Shown here: positions 41,073 through 50,265 of the stretch, piece after piece
Layout of the letters: every line of letters starts with the position of its first letter
Position numbering within the stretch: position 1 is the first letter of the stretch
NCBI GenBank assembly: GCA_023397655.1
Contig: JAEWTW010000045.1
Location: forward strand, 7,643 to 71,642
DNA from: Bacillota bacterium
GTDB lineage: Bacteria; Bacillota; Clostridia; Christensenellales; SZUA-584
Direction: 5' to 3'
DNA length: 64,000 nucleotides
The notes under the pieces: model-generated
The model's input: only the letters and a program-made list of their open reading frames with translations
Database searches by the model: none
What the model was told of the DNA's origin: nothing
Program-made: the position numbers and the translations under genes

Positions 41073-42616
41073 AATACGCTCACCTTCTTTCCTGCAATAT
41101 TGTCCGCAAGTCTCTTTGTGTCCGCCGTTCTTATGTCGTCGGGCACGTTTTGCCCCACTGTGACATATGCCAGCGGCTTACCTGTCAGCTCCCTGATGTG
41201 GAGCACGTTGCCCCACGCACTGACCTCGTCCAGCTTGGTCAGTATCAGCTTATAGTCTGTCAGAAACGCATAGCTCCCGACGATTTCCCGTGTTGCCCTG
41301 TGCCCCGTCACCGCGCTGACCACCAGAAAAACCTCGTCAGCCTGCGCCGTCTCCAGGCACTCCACCATCTCTGCCTGGTAGTTCTCGTTGCCGGGGTTTT
41401 TGCCGGCGGTATCCACCAGCACCACATCCCGGTCCGACAGCTCCTCCATCGCCTGCTTGAGATCGGCTGCGTTATAAGCTGTCCGCATCGGCAGATCCAT
41501 GATGTCTGCATAGATGCGCATGTGCTCCATCGCGCCCACGCGGTAGGTGTCCATGTTGATCAGCCCCACCTTAAGCTTGTGTTCCAGCATCAGCATGCCG
41601 GCCAGCTTGACCAGCGTGGTCGTCTTGCCTGCGCCCGTCGGCCCTACAAAGAACACCACGTTCTGGCGGTAACCTTTCAGCCTGATGGGCGATGCCACAC
41701 CCAGCTTGTCCATGATGATCTGCTGGGCGGCCGTCTCCGCCTTCACGTTGCGGCGGCTGAGTGCCATTTGCGTCTGGGCGGCCAGCTGACGCGCCATCTC
41801 CTCGGGCACGTCCCGGTCGATGAGGCCGCTGTACAAGTTCAGTATGTCGGGCGGCAGCCCCAGCGTTGAATCTTTTGTCATCAGGCTCATGCGCTGCGTG
41901 AAGTCCTGTACGGCATCCTTCAGCGACGCAATCTGATCCGATAAAGGGTTCTGCTCCATGTCGAACTCTACAATGGCCTGACGCTGCGGTTTAGCCGGCG
42001 GTTCTTCCGTCTTTCTCGTTACCGGCAGGTCAGCGGACTGGCGGAGGACATCCGCCGGTTCCGGCTGTTTAACGGGGACCGGTCTCTTTGTGGCCTCCGG
42101 CCTCAGATCAAGCTCCAAACGCCGCATCAGCTCCGCAATCCGTTCCGGCTCCGGCTCATATTCGGATTCCGCTTTGGCACTTTGTGCTGCCATCGACATA
42201 AGGTCGGGCATCTCAAATGCGGGGAATATGACCGGTTCCAACTCCGTGGGTACTGCAGTCTGTGCCGCTTGTTCCCCCCCGCCGGTGCGTGCGTTCGCGG
42301 GTGCTCCGGCGGTCACATGCCCCGGTTCCTGCCGTTGTACAGCCGCATAACGGGCGATTGCCGGATGGGTCCCGCGAGGCGGCTTTTCCTCTGCGGGTTT
42401 CGCCGCTGCGGATGCAGCCGTTTGCGGCGGCGCGACAGGCGGCTCCGGCTGACGGCTCGCCGTCGGTTCATAGGCCGCCACCACCTCGATGCCCTGCTTA
42501 AACAGTCCGCTGCGCACAGGGTTGCTGTCCATGATCACAGCATCGGGGCCGAACTCCTGCCTTATTTTTTCCATGGCCTCTTTCATATCGGCCGCGACGA
42601 ATCTTTTAACTACCAA
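41069..42616 (-). CDS. flhF: SRP-type GTPase FlhF
   Basis: 515 aa, longer than many FlhF because of a Pro/Ala/Glu-rich B region (about residues 60-225). The N-terminus (VVKRFVAADMKEAMEKIRQEFGPDAVI) matches FlhF from its first residue, which supports a TTG start directly after the flhA stop codon. The GTPase domain has GPTGAGKTTTLVKLA, DTYRVGAMEHM, DTAGKNP and TKLDE. FlhF places the flagellum and recruits FliF. Confidence 0.95.
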   Translation of the reverse strand: MVVKRFVAADMKEAMEKIRQEFGPDAVIMDSNPVRSGLFKQGIEVVAAYEPTASRQPEPPVAPPQTAASAAAKPAEEKPPRGTHPAIARYAAVQRQEPGHVTAGAPANARTGGGEQAAQTAVPTELEPVIFPAFEMPDLMSMAAQSAKAESEYEPEPERIAELMRRLELDLRPEATKRPVPVKQPEPADVLRQSADLPVTRKTEEPPAKPQRQAIVEFDMEQNPLSDQIASLKDAVQDFTQRMSLMTKDSTLGLPPDILNLYSGLIDRDVPEEMARQLAAQTQMALSRRNVKAETAAQQIIMDKLGVASPIRLKGYRQNVVFFVGPTGAGKTTTLVKLAGMLMLEHKLKVGLINMDTYRVGAMEHMRIYADIMDLPMRTAYNAADLKQAMEELSDRDVVLVDTAGKNPGNENYQAEMVECLETAQADEVFLVVSAVTGHRATREIVGSYAFLTDYKLILTKLDEVSAWGNVLHIRELTGKPLAYVTVGQNVPDDIRTADTKRLADNIAGKKVSVL

Positions 42617-44665
42617 CTAGATGTTCACCGTCCAGTCAGAGTAGATTTCCACATGCTGTTCCAGTTCGTTGTATGAAAGCACCACCAGCTCCGGGAACAC
42701 CTGGGTTGACAGATTCTTCACCTGCTTGCGTATCAGCGGCGACGTAATGACCATCGGTGAAAGCCCAAGACTCAGGAAATGGTCCACCGCCTTTTTCAGG
42801 CTGGAGAGAAACCGCTGTAGCTGCGCCGGTTCCATCGCGAATCCGGTGCCCTTGTCCGTCTGCCGGATGCTGCCGGACAGCGCCTTTTCCGTTTCCGGGT
42901 TGATGGTTATCACGCGCGCCCGGCCGTCCGGCACGAAGTTGCGTGTGATCGCCCGTTTAAGCTTCTGCCGCACGTATTCGGTCAGCACGTCGGTGTCGCG
43001 GGTCAGGTTGCCATAGTCGCCCAATATCTCGAGTATCGATGCGATGTCGCGGACGGAGACGCCTTCGCGCAGCAGATTGGCCAGCACCTTCTGCACCTCG
43101 CCGATGGAGAACATCTTGGGTACCACTTCGTCCACCAGCGCGGGCTGCTGCTTTTTCAGGTTGTCGATGATCGTCTGCACCTGCTGACGGCCCAGCAGCT
43201 CGTCGGCATGGCGCTTGATGATCTCCATCAGATGCGTGGATATCACGGAGGGCACGTCGATGGTGGTGTAGCCTTTGAGTTCCGCCTTCTCGCGGTCTTC
43301 CTCAGCGATCCACAGCGCGGGCAGTCCGAACGTCGGTTCCACTGTCTCGATGCCGTCGATGGGCTCGTCCACATCGTCCGGCTTCAAGGCCAGGTAATGC
43401 CCCAGCATCACTTCGCCTTTGGCCACATCAAGGCCCTTTATCTTGATCACGTATTCGCGCGTGCCCAGCTGTATGTTGTCGCGCAGGCGCACGATGGGTA
43501 CGATGATGCCAAGATCCAGCGCACACTGGCGGCGTATCATGACCACGCGGTCCAAGAGGTCGCCGCCCTGTGACGCATCCACCAGCGATATCAGGCCGTA
43601 GCCGAATTCCATTTCAATCAGATCCACATGCAGCAGTGAGGTGACGCTTTCAGGCTTACGCTTCTCCTGCGCGCTGGTTTCCGCCACGTCGCGCTGCTCG
43701 GCTTCCTCCTGCTTTTTGGCCTTGCTGGACTTCGTGTAGCCGATGATGGGCAGCGCAACGGCCAGTATCAGCATCGGGAGCTTGGGAAGACCGGGTATCA
43801 GGCTGATCAGCGCCAGCATGCCGCCCAGCACATAGAACACGCCCGGGTTGCTGAACATCTGTTTGGACAAATCCTGCCCAAAGCCTTCCTTGCTGGCCGC
43901 ACGCGTCACGATAATGCCCGTTGCGGTGGAGACCAGCAGCGCCGGTATCTGGCTGCAAAGTCCGTCGCCCACGGTGGCCAGCGTATAAACCTCTATTACC
44001 TGATCGAACGGCATCGCTTTGCCGCCTGCGCCCAGCAGACCCACAAGTATGCCGCCGACGACATTGATTACTGTAATGATGATGCCGATGATGGCATCGC
44101 CTTTGACAAACTTGGAAGCGCCGTCCATCGCGCCGTAGAAGTCCGCCTCACGCTGTATATCGATGCGGCGTTCCTTCGCCTGTTCCTCATTGATAGTGCC
44201 GGAAGAAAGATCCGCGTCAATCGCCATCTGTTTGCCGGGCATCGCGTCCAATGTAAACCGCGCGGCCACTTCGGAAACGCGTTCCGCGCCCTTGGTGATA
44301 ACGATGAACTGCACCGCGACGATGATGAGGAATATCACAAGACCGACGACAAGGTTGCCGCCGACCACAAATTGTCCGAATGCCCTGATCACATCACCGG
44401 CGTCGCCGCCGTTACCCAGTATCAGACGCGTGGAGGATATGTTGAGCGCCAGCCGGAACAGCGTGACGATTAGCAGCACCGTCGGGAAGGTGGAAAAGTC
44501 CAGCGTCCTTTTGGTGAACAGCGTAATCAGCAGTATCAGCAGCGACATCGTGATATTGGCGATCAGGAAGAAGTCCATCAGTCCCGGAGACAGCGGAACG
44601 ATGATCAGCAGTATGACAGCCAGCACCATAACGGCTATAACGATGTCGCTCTTCTTGATTTTCAT
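42617..44665 (-). CDS. flhA: Flagellar export gate protein FlhA
   Basis: 682 aa. Eight hydrophobic segments in the first 330 residues include the FHIPEP signature RVSEVAARFTLDAMPGKQMAIDAD. The large cytoplasmic C-domain (about 345-682) forms the nonameric ring that docks chaperone-substrate complexes. The start overlaps the flhB stop by 4 bases. Confidence 0.98.
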   Translation of the reverse strand: MKIKKSDIVIAVMVLAVILLIIVPLSPGLMDFFLIANITMSLLILLITLFTKRTLDFSTFPTVLLIVTLFRLALNISSTRLILGNGGDAGDVIRAFGQFVVGGNLVVGLVIFLIIVAVQFIVITKGAERVSEVAARFTLDAMPGKQMAIDADLSSGTINEEQAKERRIDIQREADFYGAMDGASKFVKGDAIIGIIITVINVVGGILVGLLGAGGKAMPFDQVIEVYTLATVGDGLCSQIPALLVSTATGIIVTRAASKEGFGQDLSKQMFSNPGVFYVLGGMLALISLIPGLPKLPMLILAVALPIIGYTKSSKAKKQEEAEQRDVAETSAQEKRKPESVTSLLHVDLIEMEFGYGLISLVDASQGGDLLDRVVMIRRQCALDLGIIVPIVRLRDNIQLGTREYVIKIKGLDVAKGEVMLGHYLALKPDDVDEPIDGIETVEPTFGLPALWIAEEDREKAELKGYTTIDVPSVISTHLMEIIKRHADELLGRQQVQTIIDNLKKQQPALVDEVVPKMFSIGEVQKVLANLLREGVSVRDIASILEILGDYGNLTRDTDVLTEYVRQKLKRAITRNFVPDGRARVITINPETEKALSGSIRQTDKGTGFAMEPAQLQRFLSSLKKAVDHFLSLGLSPMVITSPLIRKQVKNLSTQVFPELVVLSYNELEQHVEIYSDWTVNI

Positions 44666-45735
44666 GATCTGCGTCCCCCTTTCTTCATCCGGTACACATA
44701 GGCCAGCACTTCAGCCACTGCTTTATACAGATCTTCAGGCACCTCGTCCCCTATTTCACAGAAGAAGTACAGTGCCCGTGCCAGCTGCACGTTTTCCACG
44801 ATCTCCACCGAGCATTCCCGTGCCCGCTCCTTGATCTTCTGAGCCAAAAAGTCCTTGCCCTTGGCCACCACCACCGGCGCCTTATGCTGGTTCTCCTTGT
44901 AAGACAGCGCCACTGCGAAGTGTGTCGGGTTGGTGATGACCACATCCGCGTCCTTCACCGCCTGCATCATGCGCATTCGGCTCATCTGCCGCTGCTTCTG
45001 CGCGATGCGCCCCTTGGTCTGCGGGTTACCCTCCGTCAGTTTGTACTCGTCCTTGACCTCCTGCTTGGTCATCATCAGGTCCTTGTTGTGCTTCCAACGC
45101 TGATACAGGTAGTCGAACGGTGCGAATATGGCCAGGGCGATCGCCAGGTTGAATGCCACGGCGACGATCGTATCCACAAACGTCGCGGCGGAGAAGGGAA
45201 CCTCCTCTGCCATCAGCGCCGGGAACCCGCCCATGCGCGTTTGAAACTCCGAGTAAGCCACATATCCCAGAATGGCTGTCTTGATCAGCGCCTTCATGAG
45301 GTCGATCAGCGTCCGTTTGGAGAATATCCGCTTAAACCCGGACATCGGGCTGATGCGCTCCATCTTGGGCGCGAGCGCCTTGGTGGAAAACACGAAACCC
45401 GTCTGCAGCACATTGAACACCACGCCCGTCACCAGCGCCGCCGCCATAAAAGGCAGCATGATCGTCAGAAACATGGTGGCCGCATCCTTGAACGCCGCCA
45501 TCACTGCTGTTGCGTTCAGCGTTTCGGGCCCCGCGCTGGAGAAGAAATGCCTTTGTACATCGAACATTCCTTCCAGCATCTGCTTGCCGAATATGGACAG
45601 CGCCCCAAACATCACAGCCAGCGACAGCGCGGTGATCAGCTCAGTGCTTTTGACGACCTGCCCTTTTTCCCGCGCCTCTCGCTTTCGTTTTGGTGTGGCT
45701 TTTTCTGTCTTATCCCCACTCGGCTGTGCACTCAT
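44662..45735 (-). CDS. flhB: Flagellar export gate/switch protein FlhB
   Basis: 357 aa. Four membrane segments (about residues 32-52, 88-110, 140-160 and 185-208) precede the cytoplasmic domain with the self-cleaving NPTH motif (VITNPTHFAVAL). Cleavage at N-PTH switches export from hook to filament substrates. It is coupled to fliR and flhA by 4-base overlaps. Confidence 0.98.
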   Translation of the reverse strand: MSAQPSGDKTEKATPKRKREAREKGQVVKSTELITALSLAVMFGALSIFGKQMLEGMFDVQRHFFSSAGPETLNATAVMAAFKDAATMFLTIMLPFMAAALVTGVVFNVLQTGFVFSTKALAPKMERISPMSGFKRIFSKRTLIDLMKALIKTAILGYVAYSEFQTRMGGFPALMAEEVPFSAATFVDTIVAVAFNLAIALAIFAPFDYLYQRWKHNKDLMMTKQEVKDEYKLTEGNPQTKGRIAQKQRQMSRMRMMQAVKDADVVITNPTHFAVALSYKENQHKAPVVVAKGKDFLAQKIKERARECSVEIVENVQLARALYFFCEIGDEVPEDLYKAVAEVLAYVYRMKKGGRRS

Positions 45736-46517
45736 GCCGCCAGCCCTACCAGCATTTTATCGATGGATGAGAACATATTGCGGAATATCACATCGGTGAA
45801 AGCCACATACACCGGAATGATGAGCATCAGTATCAGAAAGCCCAGCAGCATCTTGATGGGGATACCCACCACGAACACGTTCATCTGCGGTATCGCCCGC
45901 ACGATGAACCCCATCGCCACCTCTCCGAGGAGACCCGCCGCAATCAGCGGCATCGCCACGTTCACCGTCAGCAGGAACGCGAGAGCGAACACTTCAAGCG
46001 CCGCCATCCCTATGGCCGGATTCAGCGCCACCTCACCCAGCGGTATGTTGGTGACGGTGGACCGGACGATGTAGATCAGCTGCAGGTGTCCGTTCACCCC
46101 AAAGAACGAAATCAGCAGTATGATGTTGAGCATCGTGCCCGTTACCGGTACGCTGATGTTGCTCTGCACATCGAACACATTCACCATGCCGAAGCCCATC
46201 TGCATATCCATGACCTGCCCCGCCGTCTGCACGAGTGAGAAGAACAGCGTGGTCACATACCCGATCACCAGTCCGAACAGCAGCTCCTTGATGCACAGCA
46301 CCGCGAATTCGATCATACCGTTGTAGCGGATTGCCCCGCCCGACGGTTCTGCGGCGAATATCACATAGGTGACCACCACGCAGAACGCAACCTTCATCAT
46401 GTTGGGGATGTTCCGCCGTCCGAATATCGGCGACGAGATAATCAGCGCGCTTACCCGAAGCAGCATCAGTATGAAATAATCCAGGTCCGCTGTCACCGCG
46501 CTCAAAATCCCGTCCAT
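45732..46517 (-). CDS. fliR: Flagellar export gate protein FliR
   Basis: 261 aa, about six membrane segments, including RVSALIISSPIFGRRNIP near the start and the conserved GQVMDMQMGFGMVNVFDVQ motif in the middle. With FliP and FliQ it builds the core export channel. It follows fliQ by 9 bases. Confidence 0.96.
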   Translation of the reverse strand: MDGILSAVTADLDYFILMLLRVSALIISSPIFGRRNIPNMMKVAFCVVVTYVIFAAEPSGGAIRYNGMIEFAVLCIKELLFGLVIGYVTTLFFSLVQTAGQVMDMQMGFGMVNVFDVQSNISVPVTGTMLNIILLISFFGVNGHLQLIYIVRSTVTNIPLGEVALNPAIGMAALEVFALAFLLTVNVAMPLIAAGLLGEVAMGFIVRAIPQMNVFVVGIPIKMLLGFLILMLIIPVYVAFTDVIFRNMFSSIDKMLVGLAA

Positions 46518-46526
46518 GGTTCCTCA

Positions 46527-46796
46527 CTATTGGAGCATCGTCGTCGCGTATCCGAACATGCGGGCGGAAAACTCCGTCATGTTGGACAGCATCATGCCGC
46601 CAAACACCAGTATCGTCAGCAGTATGGCGACGATCTTGGGTACAAACGCGAGCGTCTGCTCGTTGATCTGCGTCGTCGCCTGAAATATCGATATGATCAC
46701 GCCCACCACCATTGCCACGATCATGATAGGCGCCGCCACTGTCAGTATTGTTGTCACCGCATCCTGCATCACGGTGATGATTTCAGCCTGGTCCAT
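46527..46796 (-). CDS. fliQ: Flagellar export gate protein FliQ
   Basis: 89 aa with two membrane helices (about residues 15-38 and 52-73) joined by the FQATTQINEQTLAFVPKI loop that is nearly invariant in FliQ. Four copies sit in the FliP5-Q4-R1 export gate. Confidence 0.97.
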   Translation of the reverse strand: MDQAEIITVMQDAVTTILTVAAPIMIVAMVVGVIISIFQATTQINEQTLAFVPKIVAILLTILVFGGMMLSNMTEFSARMFGYATTMLQ

Positions 46797-46845
46797 TTTC
46801 AGTTTCCTCCTATTAAGCCGTATACCATATGCCCGCCGCCTGAGC

Positions 46846-47658
46846 CTAGCCGAAACTGGAGAGCAGCGTCTTCACCGTCAGCGTCCAGCCATCCACCAGC
46901 ACAAACAGCAGCACCTTGAAAGGCAGCGATATCACGATGGGCGGCAGCATCATCATGCCCATCGACATGAGCGCGCTTGCCACGATCATATCCAGTACGA
47001 TAAACGGTATGTAGAGCAGAAATCCGATTTGGAAGCCGCGCTTGATCTCACTGGTGATAAACGCGGGGATTAGCGTGGTGTTGGCCACGTCTTCCACACT
47101 CTTTATTTCCGCATCCTTGTCCGACACGGATATGAAGAATTCCAGATCGGTTTTGTACGTCTGCTTGAGCATGAATCCGCGCACCGGCTCCATCGCCCGT
47201 TCAAACGCCTCTTCCTGCGATATCTCTTCCGCTACATACGGCTGATAAGCGTTGACGTTGATGTCGTCGATCACCGGCGACATGACGAAAAATGTGAGGA
47301 ACAGCGCCAGACCGATCAATACCTGATTCGGCGGCATCTGCTGCAGCCCCAGCCCGTTGCGGATGAGCGACAGCACGATGATGATTCGCGGAAAGCAAGT
47401 GAGCATGATGAGCACGGACGGCAGTATCGACAGCACCGTCAGCAGCAACACGATGTCCACCGTCTCGGAACGGCTGCCCAGCACGCCGCCCAGCGGACTG
47501 TTTTCGTCCGCGTTGTCGCTGGAGAGTATCGAGCAGCCTGTCAGCAGCAGTACCAGCAGCAGCCCAAGCGCCATGCCGAGAATCAGCTTCCTGTTCACAC
47601 GGCTGCGTTTTTTCTTCTTCTGCGCCGGAGGCGGCGTCAGCATCGGCCTGATATTCAT
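46846..47658 (-). CDS. fliP: Flagellar export gate protein FliP, with lipobox-like leader
   Basis: 270 aa. The FliP core is clear: LMLTCFPRIIIVLSLIRNGLG, QMPPNQVLIGLALFLTFFVMSP and EIKRGFQIGFLLYIPFIVLDMIVAS. The N-terminus is unusual: a long Lys/Arg stretch and a hydrophobic leader that ends LLLTGCSIL, a good lipobox. FliP normally has an ordinary cleavable leader. It overlaps fliO by 4 bases. Confidence 0.96.
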   Translation of the reverse strand: MNIRPMLTPPPAQKKKKRSRVNRKLILGMALGLLLVLLLTGCSILSSDNADENSPLGGVLGSRSETVDIVLLLTVLSILPSVLIMLTCFPRIIIVLSLIRNGLGLQQMPPNQVLIGLALFLTFFVMSPVIDDINVNAYQPYVAEEISQEEAFERAMEPVRGFMLKQTYKTDLEFFISVSDKDAEIKSVEDVANTTLIPAFITSEIKRGFQIGFLLYIPFIVLDMIVASALMSMGMMMLPPIVISLPFKVLLFVLVDGWTLTVKTLLSSFG

Positions 47659-48161
47659 AGACTTCCTCCGTCCCCGCCATTGCGGTTCTTTCTCTGTTCA
47701 ATAGCGCGGCTCATCTGTTCAAGAATATCATCGTCCGACGGACGGCTGCCGGGCCGTGCGCCTTCCTTTTTCTGCGTTTGATACTGCATGCGTGCCTTGG
47801 CCAGGTCGGCCTGTGCATTTTTGGCGTTGCTGAAGAAAGACATTGCTTTACCAAAAACGCTGCCTTCACCCGCGCCCGAAGAAGCTTCGTCCCGTTCGCC
47901 CAAAGCTTCCTTGTCGATTTCTCCCAATGTGTTGATTGTTTGATTGGTCACGCCGATAAGATAGCACTTGCCGCCGATCTCGGTCAGATACAGGCTCTTG
48001 TCTTTGGCGAGCGCCATGCGATCAAGAACGCTGATGTGCTGGCTCTTCATCATGCGCCTGGTTTTCTTAGAGAAATATTTTGTCATCACGTAGGCGCCGA
48101 TAAGCACCGCAACCATCACGACAATGTAAAAAAGTGTAGACCCCATATTGTCCATTGACAA
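47655..48161 (-). CDS. fliO: Flagellar biosynthesis protein FliO
   Basis: 168 aa. One N-terminal membrane helix (about residues 8-27) is followed by a small beta domain with ISVLDRMALAKDKSLYLTEIGGKCYLIGVTNQ, the FliO core. The C-terminal third is a charged, low-complexity tail. FliO is a scaffold for FliP assembly. It is separated from fliE by 125 non-coding bases, the largest gap in its block. Confidence 0.93.
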   Translation of the reverse strand: MSMDNMGSTLFYIVVMVAVLIGAYVMTKYFSKKTRRMMKSQHISVLDRMALAKDKSLYLTEIGGKCYLIGVTNQTINTLGEIDKEALGERDEASSGAGEGSVFGKAMSFFSNAKNAQADLAKARMQYQTQKKEGARPGSRPSDDDILEQMSRAIEQRKNRNGGDGGSL

Positions 48162-48228
48162 ACCCCCCTACGGTCTACACTTTATATACCCTCAATTAAA
48201 TTGATGAAACAATATTTGAAAAAACCCT

Positions 48229-48255
48229 TAAAGTTTTCGGCTCATATACCGATAA
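48229..48255 (+). promoter_or_regulatory. Sigma-D-like promoter sequence in antisense orientation
   Basis: TAAA (48229-48232), exactly 15 bases, then ACCGATAA (48248-48255) on the plus strand. It would transcribe antisense to fliE, flgC and flgB. It lies in the non-coding fliO-fliE gap; chance occurrence is possible. Confidence 0.35.
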
Positions 48256-48286
48256 GATATTAATTGGCTGTTTTATCCTGACCGGC

Positions 48287-48580
48287 TTACACCTGCATAC
48301 CCATCACGTCGTTATAGGCGGAGATCACCTTGTTTCTGATCTGTATCGCCAGATTCAGCGCCAGCTCAGCCTTCTGAGCCTCAATGATCGGTGTATGCAG
48401 ATCGTCCGTTTCACCCGTCAGCAGCGCGGCGTTCTGAGCCTGCACGGCGCCCTCCGTGTCCTGCGCGCTGCCCATGGCATCGCTCAGTATGTCCGTGAAG
48501 CTGCTGGCCGGTTCCGACGATTTCGACGAATTCGTATTGGCAAAGCTCGTTACCAGATTGTTAATTTGGCTGATTTCCAT
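48287..48580 (-). CDS. fliE: Flagellar hook-basal body adapter FliE
   Basis: 97 aa. FTDILSDAMGSAQDTEGAVQ and the C-terminal helices (AELALNLAIQIRNKVISAYNDVMGMQV) match FliE, which joins the MS ring and export gate to the rod. GGGGG lies before the ATG. It follows flgC by 30 bases. Confidence 0.95.
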   Translation of the reverse strand: MEISQINNLVTSFANTNSSKSSEPASSFTDILSDAMGSAQDTEGAVQAQNAALLTGETDDLHTPIIEAQKAELALNLAIQIRNKVISAYNDVMGMQV

Positions 48581-48610
48581 ATTATTATCCCCCTACAATT
48601 GTCATTAGCC

Positions 48611-49033
48611 TCAGCGGCCTATCTCCAGCGCCTTCATAGCGATGCTCTTGGTGGCGTTCATCGCCGTGACGTTGGCTTCATACGACCGCGTCGCCGACAT
48701 CATGTCGATGATCTCCTCCGTGGTATCCACGTTGGGCTTGGCAACATAACCGTTGGCGTCGGCATCCGGATGATCCGGGTCGTACACATAGTTGAAGTCC
48801 GACATATCCTCTACGATCTGCGTAACCGCCACGCCGCCGCCCGTTGCCTGGCGGAGCACAGAGGAAAACGTTTGAGGCTGAGCCTCCATCACTGCCACGC
48901 GGCGCCGGTAAGGCCCGCCGTTTGCAGTTCTCGTGGTGTCCGCATTGGCGATGTTTTCGCTGATCACATCCATGCGCATGCGCTGCGCCGTCAGTGCCGA
49001 CGAGCTGATATCAAGTGATGATAAAAAACTCAT
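48611..49033 (-). CDS. flgC: Proximal rod protein FlgC
   Basis: 140 aa. It starts MSFLSSLDISSSALTAQRMRMDVISENIANADTT and has the FlgC-specific GYVAKPNVDTTEEIIDMMSATRSYEANVTAMN segment. It follows flgB by 6 bases. Confidence 0.97.
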   Translation of the reverse strand: MSFLSSLDISSSALTAQRMRMDVISENIANADTTRTANGGPYRRRVAVMEAQPQTFSSVLRQATGGGVAVTQIVEDMSDFNYVYDPDHPDADANGYVAKPNVDTTEEIIDMMSATRSYEANVTAMNATKSIAMKALEIGR

Positions 49034-49039
49034 TTAACT

Positions 49040-49438
49040 TCACTTCCCTTCGTTTATGGCCATTTTGAGTTTACTGAATTCACTGGACAGCTGCCGCACC
49101 AGCGTGTTGTAGTAGATCTGGTTCTTGGCCAGCGCCGCGCTCTCAACGTCAATATTGACGTTGTTGCCGTCCATGCGGTAGGTGGTGTCGGTATCCGTCA
49201 CCACGGTTGCCCGCGGCAGGTTGTCGCTGAAGTCCATATGACCCGCCCGCGTCGCTTTTGACGAGAAACCATCCTGGTTTAATGCACTTTTAAATGCGGT
49301 CTCAAACGACACCGACGAGCTTTTATAACCCGGCGTATCCACATTGGCAATATTGTTGGTAATTACCTCATTGCGCAGCCAGGACGCGTCCAGACCGGCC
49401 TTGAGCATATTCACATTGCTGAACATCTTGTCTATCAA
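49040..49438 (-). CDS. flgB: Proximal rod protein FlgB
   Basis: 132 aa. LDASWLRNEVITNNIANVDTPGYK is the rod motif, and the C-terminal helix (DVESAALAKNQIYYNTLVRQLSSEFSKLKMAI) is typical of FlgB. It is followed by flgC and preceded by a lytic transglycosylase gene. Confidence 0.97.
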   Translation of the reverse strand: MIDKMFSNVNMLKAGLDASWLRNEVITNNIANVDTPGYKSSSVSFETAFKSALNQDGFSSKATRAGHMDFSDNLPRATVVTDTDTTYRMDGNNVNIDVESAALAKNQIYYNTLVRQLSSEFSKLKMAINEGK

Positions 49439-49452
49439 CAGGCAGCACCTCC

Positions 49453-50130
49453 CTAACTGTTTTTATACTGATTGTAATACTGCAATACCTTGTCCACATA
49501 GCCGCGGACACGGCTGGAAATCTGTTCATACTGCGCCGGGTCGTCCGCATCCGTGATGCCGTAAGACGCCACGCGCCCCGGGCCTGTGTTGTAGGCTGCC
49601 AGCGCCAGCCGTATATCGCCGAACCGCTTAAGCTGCTTTGCGATATATGTGGCGCCGCCCAGCACGTTCTGTTCCGGATCGAACGGGTCTGTCACGCCCA
49701 GCTCCGCCGCAGTGCCCGGCATCAGCTGCATCAACCCCTGCGCCCCCGCGCCGGATACGGCATCCGAGCGGAACGAGGATTCCACGCGTATTACAGCGCG
49801 TATCAGATCCGGGTCCAGCCCGGTGGAACGCGCCGCCTTCTCTATCGCCGCGTCTATCTCACTGTCCGTTGCCGCTGTACTGCCGGTATATCCGGTGTAT
49901 GCGGCGGACCCATAGATATCCTGTGAAGCCTGTGTATACTGCGAGGTCTGAAGGGATTGCATCGCCTCCAGCAGATTCGCCATATCAGTAGACAGCGTCA
50001 TCCGCTGCTGCACATCGCTCAGCACGCCCGCAAAGGCAGACTGTGCACCGGGACATATGGACGCTTTTTGCTGTACAATGCTTTCAAAACGGTTCAGCTT
50101 TGACAGATATATGCCTTCTACGCTTCTCAT
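49453..50130 (-). CDS. Lytic transglycosylase (SLT domain) at the head of the flgB operon
   Basis: 225 aa. The SLT domain spans about residues 95-205, with catalytic Glu in RAVIRVESSF, followed by GAQGLMQLMPGTAAELG and LALAAYNTGPGRV. The N-terminal 85 residues are Gln/Ser-rich and have no signal peptide, so export through the flagellar system itself is possible. It cleaves peptidoglycan strands and probably opens the wall for the rod, the job of FlgJ in proteobacteria. It lies 14 bases before flgB. Confidence 0.92.
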   Translation of the reverse strand: MRSVEGIYLSKLNRFESIVQQKASICPGAQSAFAGVLSDVQQRMTLSTDMANLLEAMQSLQTSQYTQASQDIYGSAAYTGYTGSTAATDSEIDAAIEKAARSTGLDPDLIRAVIRVESSFRSDAVSGAGAQGLMQLMPGTAAELGVTDPFDPEQNVLGGATYIAKQLKRFGDIRLALAAYNTGPGRVASYGITDADDPAQYEQISSRVRGYVDKVLQYYNQYKNS

Positions 50131-50216
50131 AGCCTTCGCCTCTTTGGATTTTTGCCCCCTTAAGTTGGCTACATGGAGGCCTGTCAGATTAATACACCGT
50201 CTGTCAGGAGTTGAAA

Positions 50217-50244
50217 CAAAAAAAGACGGACGGAAATTCCGCCC
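50217..50244 (-). terminator. Terminator after the fliD-fliS-fliT-yaaR operon
   Basis: Hairpin GGGCGG/CCGTCC (one G-U pair, 5-base loop) followed on the minus strand by GTC and seven T residues, 22 bases beyond the yaaR stop. It separates this operon from the flgB operon. Confidence 0.8.
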
Positions 50245-50265
50245 ATCCGGTTTGCATTACGGCTG

